From Kuschelorhynchus macadamiae (lineage: Eukaryota; Arthropoda; Insecta; Coleoptera; Curculionidae): 64,000 nucleotides of DNA. The notes under the pieces are model-generated. The model saw only the letters and a program-made list of their open reading frames with translations. It ran no database searches and was not told the origin of the DNA. The translations under genes were made by a program, and so were the position numbers. Location of the stretch: positions 77,001 through 141,000 of the forward strand of contig JAUTXW010002490.1 of NCBI GenBank assembly GCA_030620095.1, written 5' to 3'. Position 1 is the stretch's first letter. Each line of letters begins with the position of its first letter. Shown piece after piece: positions 41,456 through 52,218 of this stretch.

Positions 41456-41752
41456 GTATGCAAGAAAATAATAGCAAACAATCATAACCTCAAAAAGCAC
41501 ATGCGAGTTCATACGGGCGAGAAGCGGTTCTGTTGTGACTCTTGTGGTAAAGCGTTCGCAGAGAAAAAATATCTACAAAAACATCAAGCTGGTCATGAGA
41601 GGGAAAAAGAGCGAAAGCGCAAGTCCGAAGAAGAATTTCGAGCAAAAACTAAGGTTAAGCAGGAAAAATTTCAGCAGTATTTGATTTATCAAGACAGTGA
41701 CGATGATAGTGGGGGCGGTCTGGCTAATGTTCTGTATTTCGCGTATGATTAG
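41456..41752 (+). CDS. C2H2 zinc-finger protein, block A last exon
   Basis: The acceptor tatgttttag (AG 41454-41455) is followed in phase 0 by VCKKIIANNHNLKKHMRVH, which joins to exon 2's VECP to make finger 8. The TGEK linker leads to finger 9 (FCCDSCGKAFAEKKYLQKHQ, then AGH). After that comes a highly charged tail: EREKERKRKSEEEFRAKTK, then YLIYQDSDDDSGGG and the end NVLYFAYD. There are 98 codons before the TAG/stop at 41750-41752. With the other exons the known part of the protein is about 382 residues with nine fingers. The KERKRK cluster may serve as a nuclear localisation signal. Candidate AATAAA at about 42048. Confidence 0.92.
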   Translation, partial: VCKKIIANNHNLKKHMRVHTGEKRFCCDSCGKAFAEKKYLQKHQAGHEREKERKRKSEEEFRAKTKVKQEKFQQYLIYQDSDDDSGGGLANVLYFAYD

Positions 41753-42289
41753 AAATAATTTAATTTTAACCATTTTATAGTTATCATTCATTTAGTACTT
41801 CTTTTTTAGTATTAATTGATGCCTGTATATCTCAAATTTGATTTGGCACAAATTTTACATGGTGAATTGCGTAAAAAAATATCTAAATTTTATTTACAGG
41901 ATTTTTATTAATTAACTTTCATCAAAAAAATAATCATATTTATTTTCAATTTCTAGGTTAATATTGACATAATTTAATTTATCATTTATAATTGATTTTC
42001 TTTTTTTATGAATTCGGCCCGAAAGCACCATTTGTGATCAAAACTAAAATAAAAAAAATCTAATTTAATTGTTAGTATTATACGAGGGTTGTGATTTTAA
42101 TTTCAATTGATTTTATATTTAATTTTCTCAGGGCTTTTTATGAGAATGTTTTCTGTTATCTGACTTTCCATGTTATTGAGAATTATTTTAATTAATATTT
42201 ATAAAAATAAAAATTGCCCCCAACATTTTATAGTGTCATGTTCTTATTTGATATGAATAGACAATTAAGTATCGTTAATATATTTTTGT
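41753..42289. other. Block A 3' UTR and flank
   Basis: AT-rich. The first clear AATAAA after the stop is near 42048 (aaaataaaaaaaatc), about 300 bp downstream. No other feature. Confidence 0.45.
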
Positions 42290-42570
42290 TTTACGTTACA
42301 CCAACGTCACGTCAAGGATTCCACGATCCTTGTCTGCAACATGTACTGCAATGCCACAGGCATAATGATCCATTTCATTCAAACGACGATCGCTATTTCG
42401 CTTTTTTCAGAGCTCAATAGGCTGCCGTAGATCAAGGAGACCCGTGTAGTTGTTTCTGTAATTCTTTTGTAAGGCGGATAAGTAATCAATATGCCAAATA
42501 ATTTAACATCGTAAAATGTTGTGAAAATAGTCACAATATCTGGCATAGTCGTGTCAAAAAAATTTATCAT
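42290..42570 (-). pseudogene. Possible LINE endonuclease fragment
   Basis: On the minus strand: IVTIFTTFYDVKLFGILITY, then YKRITETTTRVSLIYGSLLS and SEKSEIAIVV. The pattern (..Y.LK.....PTRITET.S.LIDLIF) is that of the apurinic-type endonuclease domain of CR1/jockey LINEs shortly before its SDH motif; the catalytic His region itself is not recognisable. It has the opposite orientation to the LINE that follows. Weak call based on the RITETTTRVSLIY string. Confidence 0.4.
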
Positions 42571-42720
42571 TAAAAGTATTCTAATTAGCGGAGCCGTTGA
42601 GAGGCTCATAAAAAAAAGGAAAGCTAGTTTTAGATGAGATCGCATCATTTAACGTTTTGGAACATTCTACTATTGCCCTAAGTACTTCTTTCTAAGAAGC
42701 ACATTCAAGGAATTCAACTA

Positions 42721-44311
42721 AACTATCTTATGATGTTAACAAAATTATAGAACGAGAAATTGAAGTTGTTGAACAATTAGATTCAAAAAAAGCCGGCGGA
42801 TTTGATAATATTAAATAGTAAAAATTTTAAAGCGTAAAATGTCTCCAATTTTAAAAAAATTATATTAATTATCTTTAGAATTAGGAATTATTCCAGAAAA
42901 AATGAAAATTACGAAAGTTTTTTGGAAAAATTTGTTACAAACAGAATAAGAAATTATTTAGAAAAACAAAATTTACTTTTTGTAAGACAATATGGTTTTC
43001 GTAAATTCAAAGACACAGAGGTTGCAGTTACTGATACAGTTACAAATATAACACAAAATGTTGATAACGGCTGCGAATGCTGCAAGTTGTCTTTGGATTT
43101 ACGAAAAGCTTTTGACACTGTAAATCACGATATATTATTAAGGCACATTCATCAGCTAGGAATTAGGGGTTTAACAAATGGATTCAAAATTATTTGTCAA
43201 ACAGAATACAGTTTGTACAAATTAAAAATATTAAAAGTTCAAATTTATTAATAAATTGTGGAGTCCCACGAGGATCTATATTAGGACCTGTTCTTTTTTT
43301 TAATATACATCAATTTGATATCAAAATTAAACTTTTAGGGTAATATTAAATTGTTTGCTGATATTACTACAATTATATATTTATATATTTTGATAGAACT
43401 ACTTCAGAAATTTACAAGCAAATTAACTATGACTTAAATCTATTACAATCACATAAATTATCTTTGAATTTTTAAAAATCCACCTTTATGTTTATAAGTA
43501 AAACCAATAAATATAAAAATATTTCTCCTTTAAAATTTTTGAATGAGGAAATAAAATATTCTAAAAATATAAAATTTTTGAGTATATATTTTCATGAAAA
43601 TTTAAGGTGGAAAATACATATTGAATATTTCCGAAATAGCGTTTGCCTATAATTGGTATTTTGTATAAAATAAGATATTGTATACCTTTTAAATGTTTAA
43701 AAATTTTATATTTTTCATTAGTTTATTTAAAATTACAGTACTTAACACAAAGGTATCAAATTAAATTAAATAAACAACCATATTTAGAACCTACATCCAA
43801 TTTATATAAGCCTAAAGCATATCTAGATATAAATTCGCTTTTTGAATTAAAAGTTTGTATATTAATTCATTCTATAAATCTTAAAATGAAACCCTGATAT
43901 ATCACGTATAAGACAAATATTACACCATCACAATACTAGACAAACAGACGATTTACAGACATTATTAATAAAAAGTAATTTTGGAAAACGGTCAATTCTA
44001 TATATATTATCACCTATAATAATTTACCAACGAAAATCAAGGAAATAAATAACCTAGAGAAGTTCAAGAAAGTACTTAAAAACTTTTTCCTGGAATAATG
44101 AGTTAAAAATGTAGGTATTATGTTTCTATTATTTGTTGTTTTTGATGGTAAACATTTTTTTTACTTTTAACAGTATTCCTTATTCTCTTAGTTCCTTAGT
44201 TCTCTTGTATTATGAATATTTTCTTATTATTTTTATATTTTTAGTTTATTCTATTTTCCCTGTAATAAACTAATTTTGTTGGTTGGGAATAAATTAATAA
44301 TAATAAATAAA
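42721..44311 (+). pseudogene. CR1/jockey-like LINE reverse transcriptase, decayed
   Basis: In order on the + strand: VNKIIEREIEVVEQLDSKKA then GGFDNIK (start of the RT domain), a frame at 42922-43251 with MEKFVTNRIRNYLEKQNLLF, QYGFRKFKDTEVAV and LSLDLRKAFDTVNHDILLRH (first catalytic Asp), then NCGVPRGSILGPVLFF. The expected FADD reads LFADITTIIY, so the second Asp is lost. Later pieces (LSLNF, stop, KSTFMFISKTNKYK; ISRIRQILHHHNTRQ) follow in other frames. The end has (AATAA)-type repeats, aataaattaataataataaa, as in the 3' tails of such LINEs. It fills most of the gap between blocks A and B. Confidence 0.85.
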
Positions 44312-44931
44312 CTAGAACAAATTCGCCTCTCCGATGAGTACACTTGTACGATGTTCGCTACTGAAGTTATGAAAATTCCTATTCTATATGTTTAGAGAGG
44401 GGGTAAGCGGCACCAGAAAAAATTCCTGAGCAGGCACTGTAAGAATAGTAGTTCTATATTTACTAACGAAAATTAAACTGAAAAAATTACGTATTTATGG
44501 TAGAACAATTAAATGGAAGGTCCATTAATTTTTTACTTTCTACCAGATAATAAAATTCCTAGGACATTTTACCTTTGTGGAGAAATAATCATCCTAAAAA
44601 TGGGTTTACCTAAAGAACTGAAAAACGCGGAGCAAATGGTCGACCTACGATTCCCCCTTTTGATTTTTTTGTGGGGCCTTTTAAAATCAGTTGTGTTCAA
44701 GACCAAGACCACAAAATCTTGAGAATTCTAAAAATTTTTCTAGGGAGATAGAAATGTTAAACATTTTCAACTATTTATGAAATACAGATATCCCGTGTTA
44801 TGTTGTTGGTCTTCTTTGCGCCAAAAGTTAACTTTTCACCTCCAATAACAATTCAGTCATACATTTGCTTTAAATTTCAGGAAATTTTATTTAAAATAAA
44901 CTCTTTTATATTATAATGCAATATTTTTTAG
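44312..44931. other. Upstream flank/intron of block B; possible mariner scrap
   Basis: The frame 44513-44722 ends in FPLLIFLWGLLKSVVFKTKT, which resembles the ..LDFFLWG.LKS.VF string near the last Asp of mariner transposases. The SPDL part is out of frame (tacgattccccc), so this is only a possible remnant. The last bases form the polypyrimidine tract and acceptor of block B. Confidence 0.35.
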
Positions 44932-45913
44932 GTTGCAAACATTTGAGCCCCAGTTATACTTGGTAAAAACCGAAAGAGGAATACAAGTAATTTTCGATAC
45001 CGTGCCTCCAGCAATTCAAAAGGAAGTCATTGTCGACTCGAATGCTTCCGCTAACAAATCTCCACAACCAAAAGAATGCATTGAATGTGGAAAATCTTTC
45101 AGAAATCTGGATCGACATATGAGGCTGAAGCATCGAAAACAAAGTCCGACTCTTTGCTCAACTTGCGGAAAACTTGTCCGCAACATAAGCCAACATCATC
45201 ACAAAGAATACGCTTGCAATATATGCTTTGCTGGTTTTAAATCCAACGAGATGTTGGCTGAGCACAGACAGATTCATTTCAGTGACCATTACAAATGTGA
45301 TCAGTGTCCTTTAGTTTTCAGGACTCTAACTGAGCTAGCTCTTCATCACTATACCCATTCAAGTATTTATATGTGTCCAAAGTGTAGTATGACGTTTAAG
45401 ACGAGGCAGAATTTAAAATACCACGTATCAACCGAAGAAAAGAATTATAAATATAGTTGCCACATTTGCGGAAAAGGTTTTGTTCTACATCACGTTTATC
45501 AGTGCCATGTTGAGAGACACGAGAACAGCATGAAGTACGAGTGTCAAATTTGTCACAAGAAATTTAACTTAAAGATATATTTAAAGAGCCATGAAAGGCT
45601 GAATCATAAAAAGGAGCTGTTTGGCGTTGAACAGGTTTTTCAGTGCGAGTATTGTTCCAGGACTTTTTCCTTTGAGTGTTCCCTCAAACGGCATTTGAAT
45701 TTAGTGCACAAAGTCGGAGGAGAGAAAAGAGTTCAGTGTAATATATGTTCGAAAGTGTTAACTACTACGTATAGCCTCACAGTTCACATGAGATTGCATA
45801 CTGGTGAGAAAAAATTCGAGTGTTCTTTTTGTGGAGAAAAATTTTCTAGAACGCAGTACGTCACCAGACACATAGCCCGTAAGCATGGATTGGAGAAAAA
45901 TGCGTCTTCGTAA
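44932..45913 (+). CDS. C2H2 zinc-finger protein, block B (single exon)
   Basis: Follows the acceptor atatttttta|g with AG at 44930-44931. One base completes a split codon, then LQTFEPQLYLVKTERGIQVI begins, similar in placement to block A's PNEIYLNLDQDGEE. 326 codons. Ten finger-like modules have first cysteines near residues 49, 75, 94, 122, 148, 176, 204, 238, 269 and 297. The first two are short (CIECGKSFRNLDRH; CSTCGKLVRNISQHH). The fifth lacks its second zinc-binding His (NLKYHVSTEE), so it is probably not a working finger. The linker NHKKELFGVEQVFQCE and HTGEKKFEC are as in the sister blocks. No upstream ATG in frame. AATAAA at 45985. Uninterrupted where block A has two introns. Likely nuclear DNA-binding protein. 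Confidence 0.93.
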
Positions 45914-45984
45914 CAGATTTATAATATAAAAAATTGTTATAAATTCAAATGAGTCGATACTTGATGAAAATCCATTATACAATG

Positions 45985-45990
45985 AATAAA
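45985..45990 (+). promoter_or_regulatory. Poly(A) signal, block B
   Basis: AATAAA 72 bp after the stop of block B. It lies exactly at the border of the repeat complex beginning at 45990, so the transcript may end at, or use, transposon-border sequence. Confidence 0.6.
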
Positions 45991-46084
45991 ATATCTATAA
46001 CTTTAATTTCCACTATATTACATTATACCATACCATACCAACAATAGTTTCGACACACACCTCGGACAGAATTTACAGTTTAAG

Positions 46085-46211
<127 letters not shown>

Positions 46212-46631
46212 ATATTTACTCCTTCACGGATGGAAAAATACAATGTGTTTTCATTCCGGGTGTACATCCGTTCAAAAATTCGTTCTGAAAAGAACAGTTT
46301 TGCTGACGTTTCGAAAATCACATTTGGCATTTTTGAGCTTTCTTTCTCGCGTCCGAATAGAGTCTCTATTCGGACGCATTTTTTTAAATGAAACCCCTGT
46401 ATTTGTTTACATTTTTGCATCTCCCGTTCTCCAGTCTATACATTCCTGAAATATTATCAATTTTTTTTAAATAGTTTTGAAAAAAAAATAAAATCAAAAA
46501 GAAACATTTTTTATGACCCACTTTTAAAAGATTTATAAAAAATAGATTAAACATCTGAAAAACTAAGATAAGCCGCTTACTGTAAAAGGTTTATAATTAC
46601 TGTCCTATGATTATTATACCTTTAGTTTATA

Positions 46632-48166
46632 CAGGGTGTGTAAAATTTCGAGTCAAACTTTGCAAAAATTATTTTTCTCCATTTTTTCAAATGGAACATC
46701 CCATTTTTTTCTATCGGGTGAGGAATTAATAGATGAACTTTTTTTGTTTCTACACTTAACACAAAATTCCTAAAGGTTTTTGAAATGTTTTTAGAAAACT
46801 AATGTTATCTTTGTTTTTGAGTGTGACAATAGAGTAACTTCACTGTTTTGAAAACGCTCTTCGCTTTTTTTTGAGGTTTCGATTTATAACGGATTTTCCT
46901 CCACACATTAACTGACCACCTATGCTGTATATCAAGCTACCTAAAAATCTTGGATTATGGCCGACGTAGTAATGGTAGTTATGACGATTTACATATCCAT
47001 TCGTATGTAATGTGGTCTCATCAAAAAATAAGATTTTAACCAAAAAATCAAAACGTAACCTTATTTTAGCTTGTGCCTAATTACAAAAGTCAACACGTTT
47101 CTCAAAATCTGTCGGAGACAGTTCCTGATGCAACTGAATATGTTATATACATTGAACTTATTGCTCTTTAATATTCATTGAACAGATCTTTCGCTTACAC
47201 CCACGACATCGCCAACTGCTTTTTGACAAACAGAAGGATTCTCCGTTACAGCTAATATCACAGATAATTCATTTTCTTCCGTTCGAGCAGGCCTATCTCT
47301 AACTGGTTTTGTGTAGTTTACATTTCCCGTTTGTACAAACTTCTCTAATAAGTTTGCCATCTGTCTGGATATCTTCCTTTTGGATAATCCTATGTGCCAA
47401 AAAGATGTTTATCTCCGATTCTCCTAACACGAAAATTGTATCAATCGTTCTTCTTTGCTGTAAACAGTGACACAAACGAACGATAAATAAAATGTGAACA
47501 AGGTAGAAACTACTTTAGGTATAAAAAATCTGATATTACATGTAAAACTTAAAAAATTAATAAATAAATGCTGACATGAAATAAGTGTATATGTCTGACA
47601 GTTTTTAGAGAACTAGTTTTTCATAGCCGACTTAAATACTAGTTAATAATTTGAGCAACACTTGTCAATTACTATAAAATAAAATTATTACAATTCTTAC
47701 AAGAATAATTTAAAAATTGCGAAGCAATCGTAATTACCAAAAACTGTTTACAGTAATTAAAATTTTAAGGAGCAAACATAGTTGTGAAATGTGTTAGGAT
47801 TCTAGATTTTCTCCCACGGCTATAACTACGCTGACCTCTTTATTATTAACAAACGCTTAGGTGCATGATTATTAATGAATATTAATAGTGAAAATCCGAA
47901 AAATCGAAACCTCAAAAAAAAAAGCGAAAAGCATTTTCAAAACAGTGACGTTACTCAATTATCACACTGAAAAACAAAGTATAACATTATTTTTTTTAAA
48001 TATTTCAAAAACCTTTAGGATTTTTGAGGTAAGTGTAGTAACAAAAAAATGTTCATCTATTAATTCCGCACCCGACAAAAAAATAGGATGTTTCATTTGA
48101 AAAAATGGGGAAAAATAATTTTTAATTAATTAAAATTAAGTTTGACATGCAATTTTACGCACCCTG
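46632..48166 (-). mobile_element. Mariner-like element, internally deleted
   Basis: The ends are cagggtgtgtaaaattt after TA on the left and, inverted, aattttacgcaccctg on the right. Inverted repeats are about 250 bp and include ctcaaaaaaaaaagcgaaaa / gcgctcttcgcttttttttg-like strings and aaaacctttaggat. The interior keeps only the first half of a transposase on the minus strand. Confidence 0.8.
46840..47360 (-). pseudogene. Mariner-like transposase, N-terminal half
   Basis: The first piece (47175-47360, minus strand) reads LLEKFVQTGNVNYTKPVRDR then PARTEENELSVILAVTENPS and VGDVVGVSERSVQ, a helix-turn-helix DNA-binding region. After a decayed stretch, 46840-47043 reads KILFFDETTLHTNGYVNRHN then YHYYVGHNPRF, containing the first catalytic Asp (FFDE). 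The chain then becomes CGGKSVINRNLKKK and runs into the terminal repeat. The region carrying the second and third catalytic acids is deleted. In the 3' flank of block B. Confidence 0.75.
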
Positions 48167-48600
48167 AATAAGCTAAAAGTATAAAACTCATAGCACAATA
48201 ACAATACACCTTTTATGGTAAGTTACTGGCCTATCTTAGTTTAAAAAAAAATGATAATATTCTAAGAATGTATAGACTAGGCAAAGGGGGTTTTAAAAAT
48301 GTAAAACAATACAGGGGGTTCCATTTAAAAAAATGCAAGTTTTATGAGCCATTAATTTTGGGAATACCCTGTATAATCAAAGATATTTTTAAAATGTGCT
48401 CTCTAATCAACAGTATAGAGTGGCGTTTAAATATTTTTTCTAGAATAAATGGCCATTGTATAATTCCCTTTATTAGTTTTATTACATATAATCTCATTGT
48501 AAAAAAAACTTTGACTGTAATTGCTAAGATACTGTGTGTCGGAACAATGTCATGGTATAATGTAATATAGTGGAAATTAAAGTTGTAGAAAATTGTTATA

Positions 48601-48940
48601 TATGTTGCTTTTATCAAAATTATTTAAGTGACATTGATTAATTACTGTGTTCCATCTCATCTAGTCTCTTTTACAACAAAAAATATTATTTTTTAAAACT
48701 GAAAAGAAACCTAATGTTGAGCACACAAGAAAGTAAAATTTCCTAACCTAACTTGGGCAAATAATGCGGCTATAGGATATTGCAGTGGTTAAAGAAGAAT
48801 TAGGTTCATCTAAATAAATGGTAATAGTAATAATAAAATTAATGAATATTCGATAAAGTTAGCCGAGATTTGATACAAATCCATTTTAATTTAAAAAAAT
48901 AATAACCTCCAAACAAATCCTTAACGTTTGAAGTTTTGAC
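48601..48940. other. Non-coding, nothing recognised
   Basis: Short AT-rich stretch between two transposon remnants. Confidence 0.4.
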
Positions 48941-49270
48941 GTGAAAAGCCTGACTATGTTAATGTCTTTGTGTAGCAAGTTGGTTTTGGTAATTTATTCT
49001 TTTGATATATTTCTTGAATGTATTCATGTTCGGAAGACGTTGGTATCTTATCGAATGATTTATATTAAAAATGTAACTAATATTTTTTCTCAAATTGGAC
49101 TAAGTGTAAATTTTAAGAAATATCAAATTTCAATTATTTCAAAACACAAGGAAAGATTTTTAGAGATCATTTCAAAATTTAAAGAAATTTCTGCTGATTT
49201 TAAAATAGTGGATCAAGACAATACATTAACATTGAAAACAGCAGTACCACATCCTAAAAATGTGTTTTAA
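48941..49270 (+). pseudogene. Possible LINE reverse transcriptase scrap
   Basis: 109 codons; the useful part reads IGLSVNFKKYQISIISKHKE then RFLEIISKFKEISADFKIVD and QDNTLTL. It resembles the piece after the YADD motif in some LINE reverse transcriptases (GL..N..KC.I......), followed by a short beta segment. The catalytic motif is missing and the first 50 residues look unrelated. The nucleotide sequence on both sides recurs at 50.1-50.9 kb, supporting a repeat origin. Confidence 0.4.
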
Positions 49271-50940
49271 CTATGTTACAAAATCTAAATTAATTGGCTA
49301 TTATAGAACGATTTAAAAATTCCAATCCTATAAAAATTATAGTTTTGGTTCTTATACATATTTTTAGTTTTAGTTTTATGTAAAAATCTCTAGTGCGGAC
49401 CCACACCAATGAATCTAATTGATTCTAATTTTATTTTAATGTTTTTAATATATTTTGAATATGTGATATTACAAATATAAGTCTCTAGAATCTGTATATT
49501 ATATCGTATTATAAAATATAATCACAAAACAACTATATTTAATTATTATTGTTATTTGCTTTGCTATTGAGATTTAGCCTAACGGGACTTGGCCTACTGC
49601 TTAAGGTTGGTTGCGAACCACGGCCTTTGGTCATTTTTTAAATACATGTCCCACACTCTACACTTCAGTTGTCAATCCTCAGGTCACAGTGTAGCCTTTG
49701 GTCTTTATCAAGTGACCTGCCCACTAATAAATATGTATCTGCACCAACTTCCCCTACTCAGCCCACTAACTGACGTAAATAAGTTGGCGCATGATGTAGA
49801 TACATTTTGCACTTTCCTGTAAGATGAAATCAAACTCATGACCTCGGCATCTGTGGGGAAATCCGCTCTGCCAAGGGTGCTTCGTGGAGAGCATTTTTTA
49901 GGTTTGTATTTCCTCTAAAGATAATCCTTTGAGATTTCGTAAATCCCAAAAAAATCGTGTTTGTGGTTGTTGTCGATCTATCTACTGCCTGTTCGCGACA
50001 TAACTAAAAAACTACGTATCCAATTGATTTAAAAAAAAGTAGACATTAATTATGGGCATAAAAAGTATAACAAAACTAGCTTCCTAAAAGGACTGGTTTG
50101 AAGATTAAACGCCACAAGTTGGTTTTGGTAATTTAATCTTTTGACATATTTTTTGAATGTATTCATATTCGGAAGACAATATTTCAGGTTTCATCATTTT
50201 CTTTTGTCATTGATTTATTGAGCAGCGGCTCAACTGGATATAAAGTCGCCTTGAGTGAAAAACTAATCGACATTTGTACATAAACATTGAAAATCAGCAA
50301 TACAACATGCTAAAAATTATAATCATTAGTAAAATTAATAGTTTTGTGTTAACTATGTTACAAATTTTAAATTTATTGGCTGTTATAGAACTATTTTTTA
50401 ATTCCAATCCTATAAAAATTATAGTTTTGGTCCATATTTTTTTAGAGCATGCAACGTATGTTGAAATAATGTAAACATTATGCCGGGAGTGCTGAATTTG
50501 CTTTAGTTTAAGATCGATATCTGTTTTCATCGCCTCTCAAACTATATGAGGAGACATTTGCAAATTTTTGGATCCTTGTCGTGTTAAAAACTTCGACTCG
50601 CCAAAATACAATAATAAAGTGACAGTAAAGACCTGCCGACATCTTTCAAGGCATACCATATTATTTAAGCGGCTTACACAATACAAATTTAAAATTGTGC
50701 ATTGTGCAAGTTCAATTTTCTTGTATTTCGGTACAATTTGGAATCAAATGGTAAATCAGAAGGTTATAATAAGTAGACCTGTGAAATCGGTTCCAGTTTT
50801 GTGAAAAAAAAAATTGCTTGCTATATATTCACTTTTAAAATAAGAATATCGTATCAAATGTTCAAAAAATTGTAACTTTTTAGTTTTTATCCGTTAGAGT
50901 TTTATGCAATAATCTCTAGTATGGTTCCATCCCAATGAAG
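48960..50940 (+). repeat. Diverged direct repeat pair (48.96-49.42 and 50.11-50.94 kb)
   Basis: Both copies contain caagttggttttggtaattt, ttttgaatgtattcat.ttcg, aactatgttacaaa, aattccaatcctataaaaat and, at the end, aatctctagt followed by caatgaa. Copy 2 is longer because about 420 bp (about 50450-50870) is inserted before the final part. Apparently two copies of one element, the second interrupted. Confidence 0.7.
49540..49891 (-). mobile_element. tRNA-derived SINE-like element
   Basis: On the minus strand it opens with cttggcagagcggatttccc, a good box A (TGGCAGAGCGG), followed about 28 bp later by gagtttgatttc in the place of box B (weak match to GGTTCGANTCC). About 250 bp of non-coding body follows, and it closes with caaataacaataataattaa, a simple A/T-rich tail. 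This head-body-tail layout is that of a pol III SINE. The head does not fold into an obvious complete tRNA, so it is not called a tRNA gene. Confidence 0.5.
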
Positions 50941-51180
50941 GGTGATTAAATATACCTTTTTCATTCGATTAAATTTTATTACTTTCAACTAAAAAATCAA
51001 TATTTTATTGCTATTAAAAATTACAAATGGACTGTTTTTTGAAAGATTTCAAAATATTAGTTTATTTAAAGATCGTAACCCACAAATTAGTTGTAAAAAT
51101 AGTGAATTGAAGTCAGTGACACAGAAGATCTTATAAATCCACGTAGTTAGTAAAAGAAGCAGAGTAAAATAGGGCATACT
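49892..51180. other. Intron/intergenic stretch with repeat copy 2
   Basis: Apart from the second copy of the 48.96-kb repeat and its insertion (about 50450-50870), no gene or motif is recognised. Confidence 0.4.
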
Positions 51181-51600
51181 TCACTTTAATGAATAATAAG
51201 AATAATTTATAATGAAACTGTTTTCGGATTTTCGCAACTTTAATAAAAAAAAACAAATTTGTATACAGCAGAATTTTTTCAAACGTAAACGATTTATCAA
51301 AAAAAAGAATGTCTGAGACCAGAAGATCTGAAAATAAACATATGTCCATGTTGCAAAAAAAAATTCGAATGGTTCAATGAGTTTGCATAATATAATGGGG
51401 TTTATTGTGGTTAATTAGCCCCAGTAATTAAAGAAACATAAATATGTGCACAAATTATGGTACAATTATGACAATTATTTTTTCAAAGATGAAAGTTATA
51501 TTCGCAATAAAATGCAGGAGATTAGAAGTTCTGAAAATAAACACATCTTTATGTTGCAAAAGTAACTTCGGATGAATTAAATGTAGTGTGTAAAATTTGA
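51181..51600 (+). repeat. Diverged tandem duplication, period ~203 bp
   Basis: agaagatctgaaaataaaca (51321) and agaagttctgaaaataaaca (51524) each continue with a short variable stretch, then atgttgcaaaa and ttcg.atg. Weaker similarity extends on both sides. Confidence 0.6.
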
Positions 51601-52218
51601 TGATAAAATTATTGACATCTCGGTTAACTGGGGTAAATTTATATAACTTTGTTACACACTTAATGGCACCCGTGAAAGTTACTTTAATTCTGAAGATATA
51701 CATTTGCTTTTTTATGTTTCAAATTTGCCTTAATCTGTAAAGATATTTTTAAACCAACTTTTTCTGGATGCTTTTATGATCTAGACAGTTTTTGGTTCCG
51801 GGTGTTTTTTAATTTTATTTTGAAATGTGCAACATCTGATTTTTTCCTAAATATCTGAAAAGTCCGAATAATCTATCTATTCTGTCCACAGGCTCCGTTT
51901 AAAACTTGTTCTATAAACGGTTTTTCTATGTGTTTTAGTCTCCAAGATCTTTATACACGTATTTACTATTTGGTCCAAACTCTATCGCTTTGTGCTGGAC
52001 AAAGATCCAATAATTGTACAAAGTGGGTTTATTTATTTAATATATAAACTGTATTATATTTCAAGCAGATAGTAATATGAGTTCAAGTTCTTTACAAACT
52101 TTTTGGTAATTGATATTGGATATTACTTAAAAAAAATAGGTTCTTTAATTTTAGTAAAACTGTTTAAAAATGTTTGTATATATATGTTATTGTTTCTAAT
52201 AAAATTCTTGTATTTTAG
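51601..52218. other. Upstream flank/intron of block C
   Basis: Ends in the acceptor cttgtattttag (AG 52217-52218). A short frame beginning atgagttcaagttct at 52077 looks like a possible first exon, but its donor-like gg|gtaatt would create a stop codon with the block C exon. Confidence 0.45.

Noticed and set aside
48268..48570. 100-codon frame MYRLGKGGFKNVK
   Set aside because: It covers inverted-repeat sequence of the 45990-48597 complex and has no protein motif.
52077..52105. Short ATG-led first exon for block C
   Set aside because: The split codon formed with the block C exon would be TGA, and gtaatt is a poor donor.
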